A DNA stretch of 64,000 nt from JAEZHK01 sp040768845 (lineage in GTDB: Bacteria > Bacillota > Clostridia > Christensenellales > Aristaeellaceae), in NCBI GenBank assembly GCA_040768845.1, contig JAXGME010000004.1, positions 248,001 to 312,000 on the forward strand, read 5' to 3'. A program made the position numbers and the translations under genes. The notes beneath the pieces are model-generated. The model worked only from the letters and a program-made list of their open reading frames with translations, was not told the origin of the DNA and searched no databases. Below, piece by piece: positions 1 to 8,075 of this stretch (position 1 is the first letter of the stretch; each line of letters starts with the position of its first letter).

Positions 1-1110
1 CGCGGTCACCGAAAGGAGAAACCAGGGGTAGACCGCGAGGCCCGCCCAGTCGGCCATCAGGCCAAAGGCCAGCGGCATCAGCGTCGATCCGGTGTAGGCG
101 CTGGCCATTTGCATGCCCATGAGGGTCTGCGAGTTCTCGCGGCCGAAGTTTGCCGGTGTCTCGTGCAAAAGGGCGGGATAGATGGGCGCAAAGCCCAGGC
201 CCGCCAGCGACAGACCCGCGTAGAGCGGTGCCTCACCGCCCGGGATGAGCATCAGGCCGATGCCCGCCGCCGCCAGCGCCAGGCCGAGCCGCACCATCGT
301 CCGGTCGCCCAGGCGGCCGGACACCATGCCGCTCGCAAACCGCCCGGCGGTGATGCCCACGTAGAACAGCGCGGTCATCTTCGCGGCGGATTCGGCGGAA
401 ATCCCCCGGGCAAACACCATGTAGCTTCCGGCCCAGAGCCCTGCGGTCACCTCCGCGGCGCAGTAGCAAAAGAGCGCCGCCATCATCGGCTTCGCACCCG
501 GCAGCCGAAGCATCCGCGCCATGCCGGGGCGCGCTTCGCCGGTTGGGGCGGGGGCGTCCCCGGCCTTGGCGCGCCAGAGGGGCAGCGCCATCACAAGGCC
601 CGCCACCAGCGCGATTTGAATGACGCCGATCGCCCGGTAACCCGCGCTCCAGCCGCCGCCGCCGGACAGGGCGAGGCCCATGATGTAGGGCCCCAGCGAC
701 GCGCCTACGCCCCAGAAGCTGTGCAGCCAGTTCATGTGCCGGGACTTGTAGTGGAGTGCCACGAAGTTGTTGAGCGCCGCGTCCACGCTGCCGGCGCCCA
801 GCCCGTAGGGAACCGCCCAGACGCACAAAAGCCAGAACGTGCGGGAGAAGGAGAAGCCCCAGAGCGCTGCCGCGGTCATCGCCACGCTGACGACGGTGAC
901 GGCGCCCGTGCCCAGCCTCCGGATCGCGCGCTCGCTGAAGAGGCTGGAGAGGATTGTGCCGCCCGCGATGATCATCGAAATCACGCCCGCGGCGGAAACG
1001 GAGACGCCCAGCTCCCGGTACATCGACGGCCACGCGGAGCCGAGAATCGCGTCCGGCAGGCCCAGGCTGACAAAGGCGGCGTAGATTACGACCAAGAGAA
1101 GCGAAACCAT
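1..1110 (-). CDS. MFS transporter (C-terminus beyond window)
   Basis: Membrane transporter of the major facilitator superfamily; substrate unknown. The start is the ATG at 1110, preceded on the minus strand by an AAGGAGGG ribosome binding site. The first residues read MVSLLLVVIYAAFVSLGLPD, followed by LGSAWPSMYRELGV, a pattern typical of the FucP/YfkF-like MFS branch of Clostridia. The frame stays open for 370 codons to the window edge, so the C-terminus is missing. It is divergent from the AraC-type regulator at 1237, which may control it. Family assignment is firm, substrate is not. Confidence 0.85.
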   Translation of the reverse strand, partial: MVSLLLVVIYAAFVSLGLPDAILGSAWPSMYRELGVSVSAAGVISMIIAGGTILSSLFSERAIRRLGTGAVTVVSVAMTAAALWGFSFSRTFWLLCVWAVPYGLGAGSVDAALNNFVALHYKSRHMNWLHSFWGVGASLGPYIMGLALSGGGGWSAGYRAIGVIQIALVAGLVMALPLWRAKAGDAPAPTGEARPGMARMLRLPGAKPMMAALFCYCAAEVTAGLWAGSYMVFARGISAESAAKMTALFYVGITAGRFASGMVSGRLGDRTMVRLGLALAAAGIGLMLIPGGEAPLYAGLSLAGLGFAPIYPALLHETPANFGRENSQTLMGMQMASAYTGSTLMPLAFGLMADWAGLAVYPWFLLSVTA

Positions 1111-1119
1111 GCGCCCTCC

Positions 1120-1148
1120 TTGATGTGCGTTTTGCGGCATGCTATAAT
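1120..1148 (+). promoter_or_regulatory. Promoter of the AraC-family gene
   Basis: TTGATG (1120-1125), a 17-bp spacer and a perfect TATAAT (1143-1148) lie in the divergent gap between the MFS gene and the AraC-family gene. Predicted transcription starts near 1155, giving a leader of about 80 nt. Confidence 0.55.
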
Positions 1149-1236
1149 GATACGCCGGGCGGTGCGCGCGGGATATCGGTATTTGCGGAAAAACCATAAC
1201 AATCGTCCAGAAGTTGCGAAAGAGGGGGGCCCCGGG

Positions 1237-2124
1237 ATGATCGTATTGGAACTGAAGGGCGACGGCTCGGAGATCGTCCCCTACAATTTTCCGGATATGC
1301 CCGTTCACGCCACCAGGATGCGCCTGAGCGCCTATCCCGGCATGGCCTTTGTGGGCCACTGGCACGACGATCTGGAGTACGTCAGGGTCGAGCGGGGCGC
1401 GATGCGCTTTTCGGTCAACGGAACGGAGTATACGCTCCGGGAGGGGCAGGGGCTGTTTGTCAACGCGCGGCAGATGCATGCCGGGCGGGCGGCGGACGGA
1501 GGCGATTGCGAATTTCTGTGCGTGCTCTTTCACCCGGCGCTTTTGGGCGCCCTTCGCCGCGTCGAGGAGGCGGGGGTGAAGCCGTTGACGGAGGGTGCCC
1601 GGCGCCCGTCGATCCTGCTGAAATCCGCCGAACCCCGAGGCGAGGAGATGCTGTCGCAGGTGGCGCGGATCTTCGCGCTCTGCGAGGAGGGCGCGCCCGG
1701 CTTTGAACTGGGCGTGATGGGCGCGGCCCACACCCTGGCGCACCTGACGCTTTTGGCGGCGCGGCGGGAGGGGAGGGGCGCGCCGCCGCCCGACAGGCAC
1801 CTGGACGCGCTCCGGCGCATGACCGGGTACCTCCAGCGGCACTATCCGGAACGCGTCGCGCTTTCGGACATCGCCGCCGCGGGCAGCGTTTGCCGCAGCC
1901 TGTGCTGCGAAGTGTTTCAAAAGCTGCTGGGCCGCCCGCCGATCACCTACCTGACGGACCTGCGCGTCGAAAAGGGCGCGGAGCTTCTGGCGGACACGGC
2001 GCTGTCCGTCACGGAAATCGCGCTTCGATGCGGCTTTTCCGGGCCCAGCTACTTCGCGGAGGTGTTCCGCCGGCGGATGCGTTTGACGCCCTCGCAGTAC
2101 CGCTCTGCGGCTCGGGCGCGGTAG
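1237..2124 (+). CDS. AraC family transcriptional regulator
   Basis: A 295-residue regulator with an N-terminal cupin-type effector domain (HWHDDLEYVRVERG near residue 40) and a C-terminal double helix-turn-helix domain (about residues 190-290, with ITYLTDLRVEKGAELL and the second-HTH signature FSGPSYFAEVFRRR). The frame is open far upstream, but homology begins at ATG 1237 and the promoter lies at 1120-1148, so the upstream part is not coding. It probably senses a small carbohydrate and controls itself or the divergent MFS transporter; that target is inferred from position only. Confidence 0.85.
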   Translation: MIVLELKGDGSEIVPYNFPDMPVHATRMRLSAYPGMAFVGHWHDDLEYVRVERGAMRFSVNGTEYTLREGQGLFVNARQMHAGRAADGGDCEFLCVLFHPALLGALRRVEEAGVKPLTEGARRPSILLKSAEPRGEEMLSQVARIFALCEEGAPGFELGVMGAAHTLAHLTLLAARREGRGAPPPDRHLDALRRMTGYLQRHYPERVALSDIAAAGSVCRSLCCEVFQKLLGRPPITYLTDLRVEKGAELLADTALSVTEIALRCGFSGPSYFAEVFRRRMRLTPSQYRSAARAR

Positions 2125-2125
2125 A

Positions 2126-2560
2126 TCAGCGCGGGGGACTGGAAAGCGCCATGCCGTCAAAGCCGACGAGGATGCGCACGCCAACGTCCCGCGCGTCGTA
2201 AAAGGCCTGCATTTCGTCATGCCCCATTCCGCCGCGGTGGCTGATGTGGGTTATGCAGACCGTCGCGTCCGCCGCCAGCGCCCGGAGGTCAAATTCCGCC
2301 AGCGCCAGATGATCCGCGTGGGTGTGGGTGACGAGGATGTCCGTAAGCCCCGTCAGGTCGTTTCCCAGCACGGTGGACTGGTAGAACTGGTCGGGTCCGA
2401 AATCGATCTGCACTTCGGGACTCACGCGAAGGCAGCTGCGGGACCTGGCGTCCTTCCCGCCGCGCTCGCGCGCGGCTTTGCAGACCGGGCACAGGCACAT
2501 GGGGCTTGGGATCGCCTCCGCCGCGCCGCTGCCGATGATCCGCGGGTAATCGTGATGCAT
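2126..2560 (-). pseudogene. Internally deleted MBL-fold metallohydrolase (PhnP-like)
   Basis: The 144-residue reading frame starts like a PhnP-type metallo-beta-lactamase-fold phosphodiesterase: IIGSGAAEAIPSPMC, the CLCPVC pair, and the metal motif HTHADH near residue 80. It then jumps directly to a C-terminal block (ITHISHRGGMGH, RILVGFDGMAL). Family members are about 240-270 residues, so roughly 100 or more central residues that carry further metal ligands are absent, apparently through an in-frame deletion. A good ribosome binding site (AAAGGAGG) precedes ATG 2560 and overlaps the stop of the upstream EamA gene, so it is probably still translated. A functional mini-protein cannot be excluded, but hydrolase activity is unlikely. 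Confidence 0.65.
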
Positions 2561-2572
2561 GGGCGGCCTCCT

Positions 2573-3511
2573 TTACAGCGCGTCCGCCGGGGGTTCGGGC
2601 GGGGCGGTCTGCCGCCGCCAGTCGATCCGGAAGTACCAGGCCACGGCGGCGAAGATCAGCGCGCCGCCGATAAGCGTCGCGCGGCCCGGCGCTTCGCCCA
2701 TCAGCAAAAACACCATCAGCGGCCCGGTGACCACCTCCATCAGCATGCCGATGGACACGGTGGTGGCGCTCAGGCTCTTCAGCGCGTAGCTGGCCAGCGA
2801 ATGCCCCATGAGCGTGCAGAAGACGGCGAGCCCCATCGCCGCGGAGACAGCGGAAGGCGTCATGCCGTCGGCGGGCAGCCGCAGCGCAAGCCCCGTGGCC
2901 GCCAGCAGCAAAAACGCGACGCCGTACACCACGAGCGTGTAGGAAAACGTGTCGGTATCCCTGCGCACGGCGCGGCCGCACAGAAAGTAGCCGGCCTGGG
3001 TTGCCGCCGCGCCCAGCGCGAACAGGTTGCCGGCGGCTTTCGCGCCGCTCCAGCCCAGGTTGCAGACGATTACGCCCAAAAACGCCAGGGCCATCGCGAA
3101 AAAGGCCGGGCTGGGGATCTTCTCCTTCAGCACAAGCATGGAACCCAGCGCCGTCATGAAAAGGTATGTGCTCCAGATTGCCGCCGCGGCCAGCGCGTCC
3201 GTCAGCATCAGCGCATACACCCAGCAGGCGAAATGGGCGGCCAGAAACGCGCCGGAGAGCGCCGAAAGCCGCAGGGCCCGCCCCGAGATGCGTACGGGTA
3301 CGGCGCGTTTCCGGATCAGCGAAATCAGCACCATCAGGGCCAGCGAAAACCCCAGCCGGAGGGCGTTGATCCAGACGGGATGCAGCCCCTCGCCCAGCGC
3401 GTATTTGTTGAGCACTGAGGAAAACGCGGTGCCGAGCATCGCCGTGCCCAGCGCGAGTCGGCCTTTTGCCGCGCCGTCCGGGCGCGCTGGCGGGCGGGGA
3501 CGATGTTTCAA
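2573..3511 (-). CDS. EamA/DMT family transporter
   Basis: A 312-residue inner-membrane exporter of the drug/metabolite superfamily with ten predicted hydrophobic segments in two EamA repeats. Recognisable stretches include the LGTAMLGTAFSSVLNKYAL start and, in the second repeat, SLSATTVSIGMLMEVVTGPL. The first 15 residues are basic and proline-rich and precede the first membrane segment. It is followed after 12 nt by the truncated MBL-fold gene and is probably co-transcribed with it. Substrate unknown; amino acids or metabolites are typical of the family. Confidence 0.85.
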   Translation of the reverse strand: MKHRPRPPARPDGAAKGRLALGTAMLGTAFSSVLNKYALGEGLHPVWINALRLGFSLALMVLISLIRKRAVPVRISGRALRLSALSGAFLAAHFACWVYALMLTDALAAAAIWSTYLFMTALGSMLVLKEKIPSPAFFAMALAFLGVIVCNLGWSGAKAAGNLFALGAAATQAGYFLCGRAVRRDTDTFSYTLVVYGVAFLLLAATGLALRLPADGMTPSAVSAAMGLAVFCTLMGHSLASYALKSLSATTVSIGMLMEVVTGPLMVFLLMGEAPGRATLIGGALIFAAVAWYFRIDWRRQTAPPEPPADAL

Positions 3512-3756
3512 AGCGCTTCCTTCTTCCTTCGTGTATTCCTCGGCGCGGGAATAGGGGCATTATAGCCAAGGGGCGTTAAATGTACTATCACCGCGGAGCG
3601 TTTGGTGCAAGATTTGGGTCCGAAGAGCGCCGGGATGAGGACCTTTGAAAAAGGCGCGGCGCGGGCCCGGAAGCCGCGAACGCATTTTACATCGGCGTAT
3701 TATAATACGCTCAATTGCCGGAGCGGAAGCCCGGCGGGCGCAGGCGGGGAGACAGT

Positions 3757-5172
3757 GTGAAAAGTCCGATCGTGGCCATGGTGAGCGCGTACCATATGAG
3801 CAGGGGAAGGCTGACACCCTCCCAGGTTGTGGCGCTCGGCTTCCTGTGCGTGATCCTGGCGGGCGCGCTGTTGCTCAGCCTGCCCTTTGCCCATGCGCGG
3901 GGCGTGGACATAAGCCCGCTGGACGCGCTGTTTACCGCCACTTCGGCGGTGTGCGTGACGGGGCTGACGACGGTGGTCACCGCCGCCGGCTGGAGCCTTT
4001 TCGGGCAGATTGTCATCCTGGCGCTGATTCAGGTGGGCGGCCTGAGCCTGACCACGCTGTTCACGCTGATCATGGTGCAGATGGGCCGGAAGGTCACCCT
4101 GAGGGATAGGCTCAACCTGCAGGCCGCCTTCAACGCCAACGACATTCGCGGCATGGTGCGCATGGTGCTGTTTGTGATCCGCGGCACGTTCCTCATCGAG
4201 GGCGTCGGCGCGGTGCTTCTGGCGGTCTTTTTTGCGCGGCGGGGCATGGGGCCCGCCCGCTCGCTGTTTTACGGCGTGTTCCACGCCGTTTCCGCCTTTT
4301 GCAACGCGGGGTTTGACCTGATCGGCGAAAGCAGCTTCGTGCCCTATGGGGATCAAGCGTTTTTAAACCTCGTGATCGCGTCGCTGATCATCCTGGGCGG
4401 CATCGGCTTTTCGGTCTGGCGCGACGTCTACCTCAAGCTGAGGTACCGGCTTTCCCCGGCGCTCAAGCGAAGGTACCGTTTTTCGCTGCATTCAAAGCTG
4501 GCGCTGATCTGCACGGCGTTTCTCCTGCTGTCCGGAACGCTTTACTTCTTCGTATACGAATATTCTAACCCGATGACCCTTGGCCCCATGTCCGTGGCGC
4601 ACAAGCTGCTGGCGGCCTGGTTCCAGTCCGTCACGCTGCGGACGGCGGGCTTTTTCACGATCCCGCAGGGCGGGCTGAGCGAGGGCTCAAAGCTGTTCAG
4701 CAGCCTTTTCATGCTCATCGGCGGATCGCCCGGCGGCACGGCCGGCGGCATGAAGACGGTGACGGTGGCGGTGCTGCTGCTCAGCACCTGGAGCGCCTTC
4801 AGGGGCCGGAGCCGGATCAACGCCTTCGGCAGATCGCTGCCGGCCGGCGCGCTTCAAAAGGCGCTGACAGTGGCCGTCGCGATGATCTTCCTGTGGGGAG
4901 CCGGCGCGCTGACGCTGTCGCTCACCGAGTCGGGCATCGCCTACGCCCATTCGGCGGCGGACATCCTCTTTGAAGCATCCTCGGCGCTGGGCACGGTGGG
5001 GCTGAGCACCGGCCTTACGCCGCACATGACGGACCCGGGCAAGCTGGTGCTGATCCTTCTGATGTACATTGGGCGCATCGGTCCGCTGACGCTGGCGCTC
5101 TCGGTGGCGCGCCGCGCCCATGCCGCCGACGAGCGCGTCCAGTTCCCCAACGAAGAAGTGCTGATCGGCTGA
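3757..5172 (+). CDS. ktrB: TrkH/KtrB-type potassium channel subunit
   Basis: A 471-residue membrane subunit of a K+ uptake system. It has the four-repeat TrkH fold, with filter-like segments such as TATSAVCVTGLTTV (repeat 1), SAFCNAGFDL (repeat 2), TLRTAGFFTI (repeat 3) and SSALGTVGLSTGL (repeat 4). I take GTG 3757 as the start because a GGCGGGGA ribosome binding site sits just upstream; an upstream TTG at 3715 lacks one. The regulatory subunit gene follows after 11 nt, giving a two-gene KtrAB-like operon. It would import K+, driven by membrane potential or Na+. Confidence 0.93.
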   Translation: MKSPIVAMVSAYHMSRGRLTPSQVVALGFLCVILAGALLLSLPFAHARGVDISPLDALFTATSAVCVTGLTTVVTAAGWSLFGQIVILALIQVGGLSLTTLFTLIMVQMGRKVTLRDRLNLQAAFNANDIRGMVRMVLFVIRGTFLIEGVGAVLLAVFFARRGMGPARSLFYGVFHAVSAFCNAGFDLIGESSFVPYGDQAFLNLVIASLIILGGIGFSVWRDVYLKLRYRLSPALKRRYRFSLHSKLALICTAFLLLSGTLYFFVYEYSNPMTLGPMSVAHKLLAAWFQSVTLRTAGFFTIPQGGLSEGSKLFSSLFMLIGGSPGGTAGGMKTVTVAVLLLSTWSAFRGRSRINAFGRSLPAGALQKALTVAVAMIFLWGAGALTLSLTESGIAYAHSAADILFEASSALGTVGLSTGLTPHMTDPGKLVLILLMYIGRIGPLTLALSVARRAHAADERVQFPNEEVLIG

Positions 5173-5183
5173 CGGAGGGAGAA

Positions 5184-5840
5184 ATGACGGCCATGAGAAA
5201 GATTACGGTGACCAAGGACACGCAGTTTGCCATCCTGGGGCTTGGCAAGTTCGGCCGGTCAATGGCTTTGACGCTCTTTGACAACGGGTTTAACGTGCTG
5301 TGCTGCGACATCCGCGAGGGCGTGGTGCAGGAGGCCGTGGACATCGCCACCCACGTCGCGCAGGCGGACGCCTCCGACAAGCAGGCGCTGGAAAAGCTGG
5401 GCATCGGCAACTTTGACGTGGTGGTCATCGCCTTCAGCGCGGATTTTGAGGCGGCCGCAGTCACCGCCACGATCCTGAAGGAGATGGGCGTGCCCTACAT
5501 CGTCGCCAAGGCCAACGGCATCCGCCAGAAGCAGATTTTTCAGTCCATCGGTGTGGACCGGGTCATCCTGCCCGAGCGCGAGATGGGCGAGCGCATCGCC
5601 TACGGCCTGATCACCAACGACCTGATGGAATCCATTCACCGATCGGACCGGTACGACATCATTGAGATGAAGCCGCTGCCCGAGTGGGCTGGCAAATCCC
5701 TCGCCAAGCTCAGGCTGCGCCAGACGGAGCGGATGAACGTTTTGATGATCATCCGGGAGGGCGAAATCATGGCGGTGCTGGACGCGCAGACGGTTCTCAA
5801 GGAAAATGACGATTTGATTGTGCTCAAGTCCAGGTACTAG
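5184..5840 (+). CDS. ktrA: TrkA/KtrA-type potassium uptake regulatory subunit
   Basis: A 218-residue cytosolic gating subunit: an N-terminal RCK_N Rossmann domain with the nucleotide-binding motif GLGKFGRS near residue 20 and acidic ILPEREMGER around residue 130, then a C-terminal RCK_C domain (about 140-218). ATG 5184 is preceded by GGAGGGAG. It binds ATP/ADP or NAD(H) and opens the KtrB channel. Its TAG stop (5838-5840) overlaps the first bases of a 162-bp repeat, so the last codons lie exactly at the element boundary. Confidence 0.93.
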   Translation: MTAMRKITVTKDTQFAILGLGKFGRSMALTLFDNGFNVLCCDIREGVVQEAVDIATHVAQADASDKQALEKLGIGNFDVVVIAFSADFEAAAVTATILKEMGVPYIVAKANGIRQKQIFQSIGVDRVILPEREMGERIAYGLITNDLMESIHRSDRYDIIEMKPLPEWAGKSLAKLRLRQTERMNVLMIIREGEIMAVLDAQTVLKENDDLIVLKSRY

Positions 5841-6000
5841 TAGTCCACGAAGCTTAAGAACCGATGATAGGGCGCATAGATTTTTCTGTCCGGCACGGCC
5901 CCGGAGCGCAGGCGTAGCAGCGCTGCGTCAAGCAGAGAGCGACACAGCCGGACAGGAAAAGATCCAGCCATAACGCGGAAGTTAGGCTTCGCGGACTACT
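5839..6000 (+). repeat. 162-bp TIR repeat, copy 1
   Basis: One of four copies in this window. The left end AGTAGTCCACGAAGCTTAA (5839-5857) and the reverse complement of the right end (5982-6000) match at 17 of 19 positions. Further inside, the arms also pair (for example CTGTCCGGC with GCCGGACAG), so the unit can form a long imperfect hairpin with a GC-rich centre containing the palindrome GCAGCGCTGC. It lies between the convergent ktrA and rnfB genes; the ktrA stop codon is formed at its edge. There is no convincing coding potential. Confidence 0.9.
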
Positions 6001-6001
6001 G

Positions 6002-6051
6002 GCGCCGGATAAAAGGAGAAGGCCGATCGGCCTTCTCCTTTTATCCGGCGC
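6002..6051. terminator. Perfect 50-bp palindrome, bidirectional terminator
   Basis: Bases 6002-6051 form a perfect inverted repeat with a 25-bp arm. It contains AAAAGGAGAAGGCC and its exact complement GGCCTTCTCCTTTT, so either strand makes a GC-rich stem ending in a T-run. The outermost base is the first base of the rnfB stop codon complement. It ends the convergent ktrAB and rnf operons and lies directly beside repeat copy 1. Confidence 0.85.
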
Positions 6052-6869
6052 TACGCGGTCGCCGCATCGCTCTTTTCGGGCCTGAGCGGCCAGATGATCT
6101 TGCGTGGGCACCTTTCGGCGCAGGCCATGCAGCCCACGCACTTGTCGTAGTCGATCACGGGCAGGTCGCCCTCCATGGTGATGGCACCATAGGCGCAGGC
6201 CTTGGCGCACAGCCCGCAGCCGATGCAGCCCACGCGGCAGTTGTCCGTCACCAGGCGTCCCTTGAGCACGTTGACGCACTCGACGCGCACCGGACTGTCC
6301 TTGGGCACCAGCCGGATGATGTGGCGGGGGCATTCGGCCACGCACTTGCCGCAGGTGATGCACTTTTCGTGATCAATGACCGAAAGCCCATCGACAATCG
6401 CAATCGCGCCCACCGGGCACACCCTGGCGCAGTTGCCAAAGCCCAGGCAGCTGAAGGGGCAGCTCTTCACGCCGTCGTCGATGGCGGCGACCGCCCGGCA
6501 GTCCCTCAGGCCCTCGTAATTGAACTGAAGCGGCGCGTTCTCCCGCGTGCCGCGGCAGTGCACGTGGGCGGTCAGCGGCCGGACGAGCGCCGCGTCCACG
6601 CCCATCAGTGCGGCGATGGCCCCGTTGTTTTCGGCGGTGTTGACCGTGCAGGCGTTGACCGGCGCGCCCTCCGTCACGATGGCGTTCGCCAGGCCGTCGC
6701 AGCCGGGGTAGCCGCAGCCGCCGCAGTTGGCGCCCGGCAGCAGCGCGCGCACCTGATCGATGCGCTCGTCCTTCGTTACCGAGAAAAAGCGCCCGGCCAC
6801 CGCCAGCGCCGCGCCCATCAGAAGGCCGATGGCGGCGATGGCGCCGGCGCTGATCCAGATGATCGTCAT
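6051..6869 (-). CDS. rnfB: Rnf complex subunit RnfB (iron-sulfur protein)
   Basis: A 272-residue electron-entry subunit of the Rnf ferredoxin:NAD+ oxidoreductase. The N-terminal membrane anchor (residues 1-28) is followed by the 4Fe-4S motif CGGCGYPGCDGLA (about 50-62). Several ferredoxin clusters follow: CARVCP, CITCGKCVAECP, CIGCGLCAKAC and CVGCMACAERCP. This is more clusters than the short proteobacterial RnfB and is usual for Clostridia. ATG 6869 is preceded by TAAGGAGGG. It is last in the rnfCDGEAB order and ends at the 50-bp palindrome. Confidence 0.96.
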   Translation of the reverse strand: MTIIWISAGAIAAIGLLMGAALAVAGRFFSVTKDERIDQVRALLPGANCGGCGYPGCDGLANAIVTEGAPVNACTVNTAENNGAIAALMGVDAALVRPLTAHVHCRGTRENAPLQFNYEGLRDCRAVAAIDDGVKSCPFSCLGFGNCARVCPVGAIAIVDGLSVIDHEKCITCGKCVAECPRHIIRLVPKDSPVRVECVNVLKGRLVTDNCRVGCIGCGLCAKACAYGAITMEGDLPVIDYDKCVGCMACAERCPRKIIWPLRPEKSDAATA

Positions 6870-6880
6870 ATTCGCCCTCC

Positions 6881-7468
6881 TTATCCGCCCAGACCCGCGA
6901 AGCCCATGAACGCGATGGCCATCAGCCCCGCCGCCACCAGCGTGATGGGGAAGCCCTTCATCGATTCCGGAATCTGCGCGTTTTCCAGTTTTTCACGGAT
7001 GCCGGCCATCAGCACGATGGCAATGGTAAAGCCTACGCCGCCGAAAACGCCGTTGATCACACTCTCCAGAAGATCGTAGCCGCTTTCGATGTTGAGGATC
7101 GCCACGCCCAGCACCGCGCAGTTGGTGGTGATCAGCGGCAGATACACCCCCAGCGCCTTGTACAGCGCCGGGTTGGTCTTTTTCAGCACCATTTCGACAA
7201 ACTGTACCAGCGCGGCGATCACCAAGATGAAGGCGATGGTCTGCATAAAGCCGATGGACAGCGGGTCCAGCACCCATTTTTGCACCATCCAGGTCAGCGC
7301 GGAGGCCATGCCCATCACAAAGGACACCGCCATGCCCATGCCCACGGCGGATTTGATCTTCTGCGAAACGCCGAGAAACGGGCAGATGCCCAGAAAGCGC
7401 ACCAGCACAAAGTTATTGACCAGCGCCGCAGTGATCGCTATGAGGACAAGACGCACAATGTAGTCCAT
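6881..7468 (-). CDS. rnfA: Rnf complex membrane subunit RnfA
   Basis: A 195-residue integral membrane subunit with six predicted helices. It shows the paired motifs of the RnfA/E family (NNFVLVRFLGICPFLGVS near the N-terminus and LITTNCAVLGVAI near residue 105); their cysteines help hold an intramembrane iron-sulfur centre in the complex. It starts inside the 3' end of rnfE, overlapping by 56 nt, and is followed after 11 nt by rnfB. Confidence 0.96.
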   Translation of the reverse strand: MDYIVRLVLIAITAALVNNFVLVRFLGICPFLGVSQKIKSAVGMGMAVSFVMGMASALTWMVQKWVLDPLSIGFMQTIAFILVIAALVQFVEMVLKKTNPALYKALGVYLPLITTNCAVLGVAILNIESGYDLLESVINGVFGGVGFTIAIVLMAGIREKLENAQIPESMKGFPITLVAAGLMAIAFMGFAGLGG

Positions 7469-8075
7469 CGCGCTTCACTCCCTTCTTCTTTTTGGCGGAA
7501 AGGTGGTTGATGACGCCCAGCAGCAGCCCCAGCGTGATAAAGCCGCCGGGGGCCATCAGCGTGATCATGACGGGCTCGTATCCGCTTCCGAGGACGTTCA
7601 CGCCAAACACCGTGCCGGCGCCGATCACTTCCCGGATGGCGGCGAAGGTGGTGAGCGCCAGGGTGAAGCCCAGCCCCATGCCCAGCCCGTCCATGGCGCT
7701 CTGCCAGGGGCCGTGGCAGCTGGCAAAGGCCTCCGCCCGCGCCAGGATGATGCAGTTGACCACGATCAGCGGGATGTACAGCCCGAGCGCCGCGTCCAGC
7801 GCGGGCACAAAGGCCTTGAGCAGCAGCTGAACGATGGTGGTAAAGGAGGCGATGATGACCACGTAGGCGGGGATGCGCACCTCGTCGGGGATGAAGTTGC
7901 GCAGAAGCGACACAAACACATTGGAGCAGGTGAGCACGGCCGTCGCCGCCAAACCCATGCCCACGCCGTTTATGGCCGCCGTCGATACCGCCAGCGTGGG
8001 GCACATGCCCAGCAGCATCCGGAAGGTTGGATTCTCCTTCCACAGGCCATTCAGAAGGATTTTGAGGGATTTCAC
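7413..8075 (-). CDS. rnfE: Rnf complex membrane subunit RnfE
   Basis: A 220-residue membrane subunit homologous to RnfA, with the expected motifs NPTFRMLLGMCPTLAVS and LIVVNCIILARAEAFA. Unusually, a hydrophilic C-terminal tail carries CASCPHSDHC, a four-cysteine/histidine cluster that could bind a metal. This tail is encoded in the 56 nt that also encode the start of rnfA. The gene overlaps rnfG by 4 nt. Core assignment is firm; the role of the tail is unknown. Confidence 0.95.
   Translation of the reverse strand: MKSLKILLNGLWKENPTFRMLLGMCPTLAVSTAAINGVGMGLAATAVLTCSNVFVSLLRNFIPDEVRIPAYVVIIASFTTIVQLLLKAFVPALDAALGLYIPLIVVNCIILARAEAFASCHGPWQSAMDGLGMGLGFTLALTTFAAIREVIGAGTVFGVNVLGSGYEPVMITLMAPGGFITLGLLLGVINHLSAKKKKGVKRDGLHCASCPHSDHCGAGQ

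Noticed and set aside
109..1236. Long open frame upstream of the AraC-family start, apparently giving a 671-residue protein
   Set aside because: It is the GC-rich antisense of the MFS gene; the promoter at 1120-1148 and the homology start at 1237 show it is not translated.
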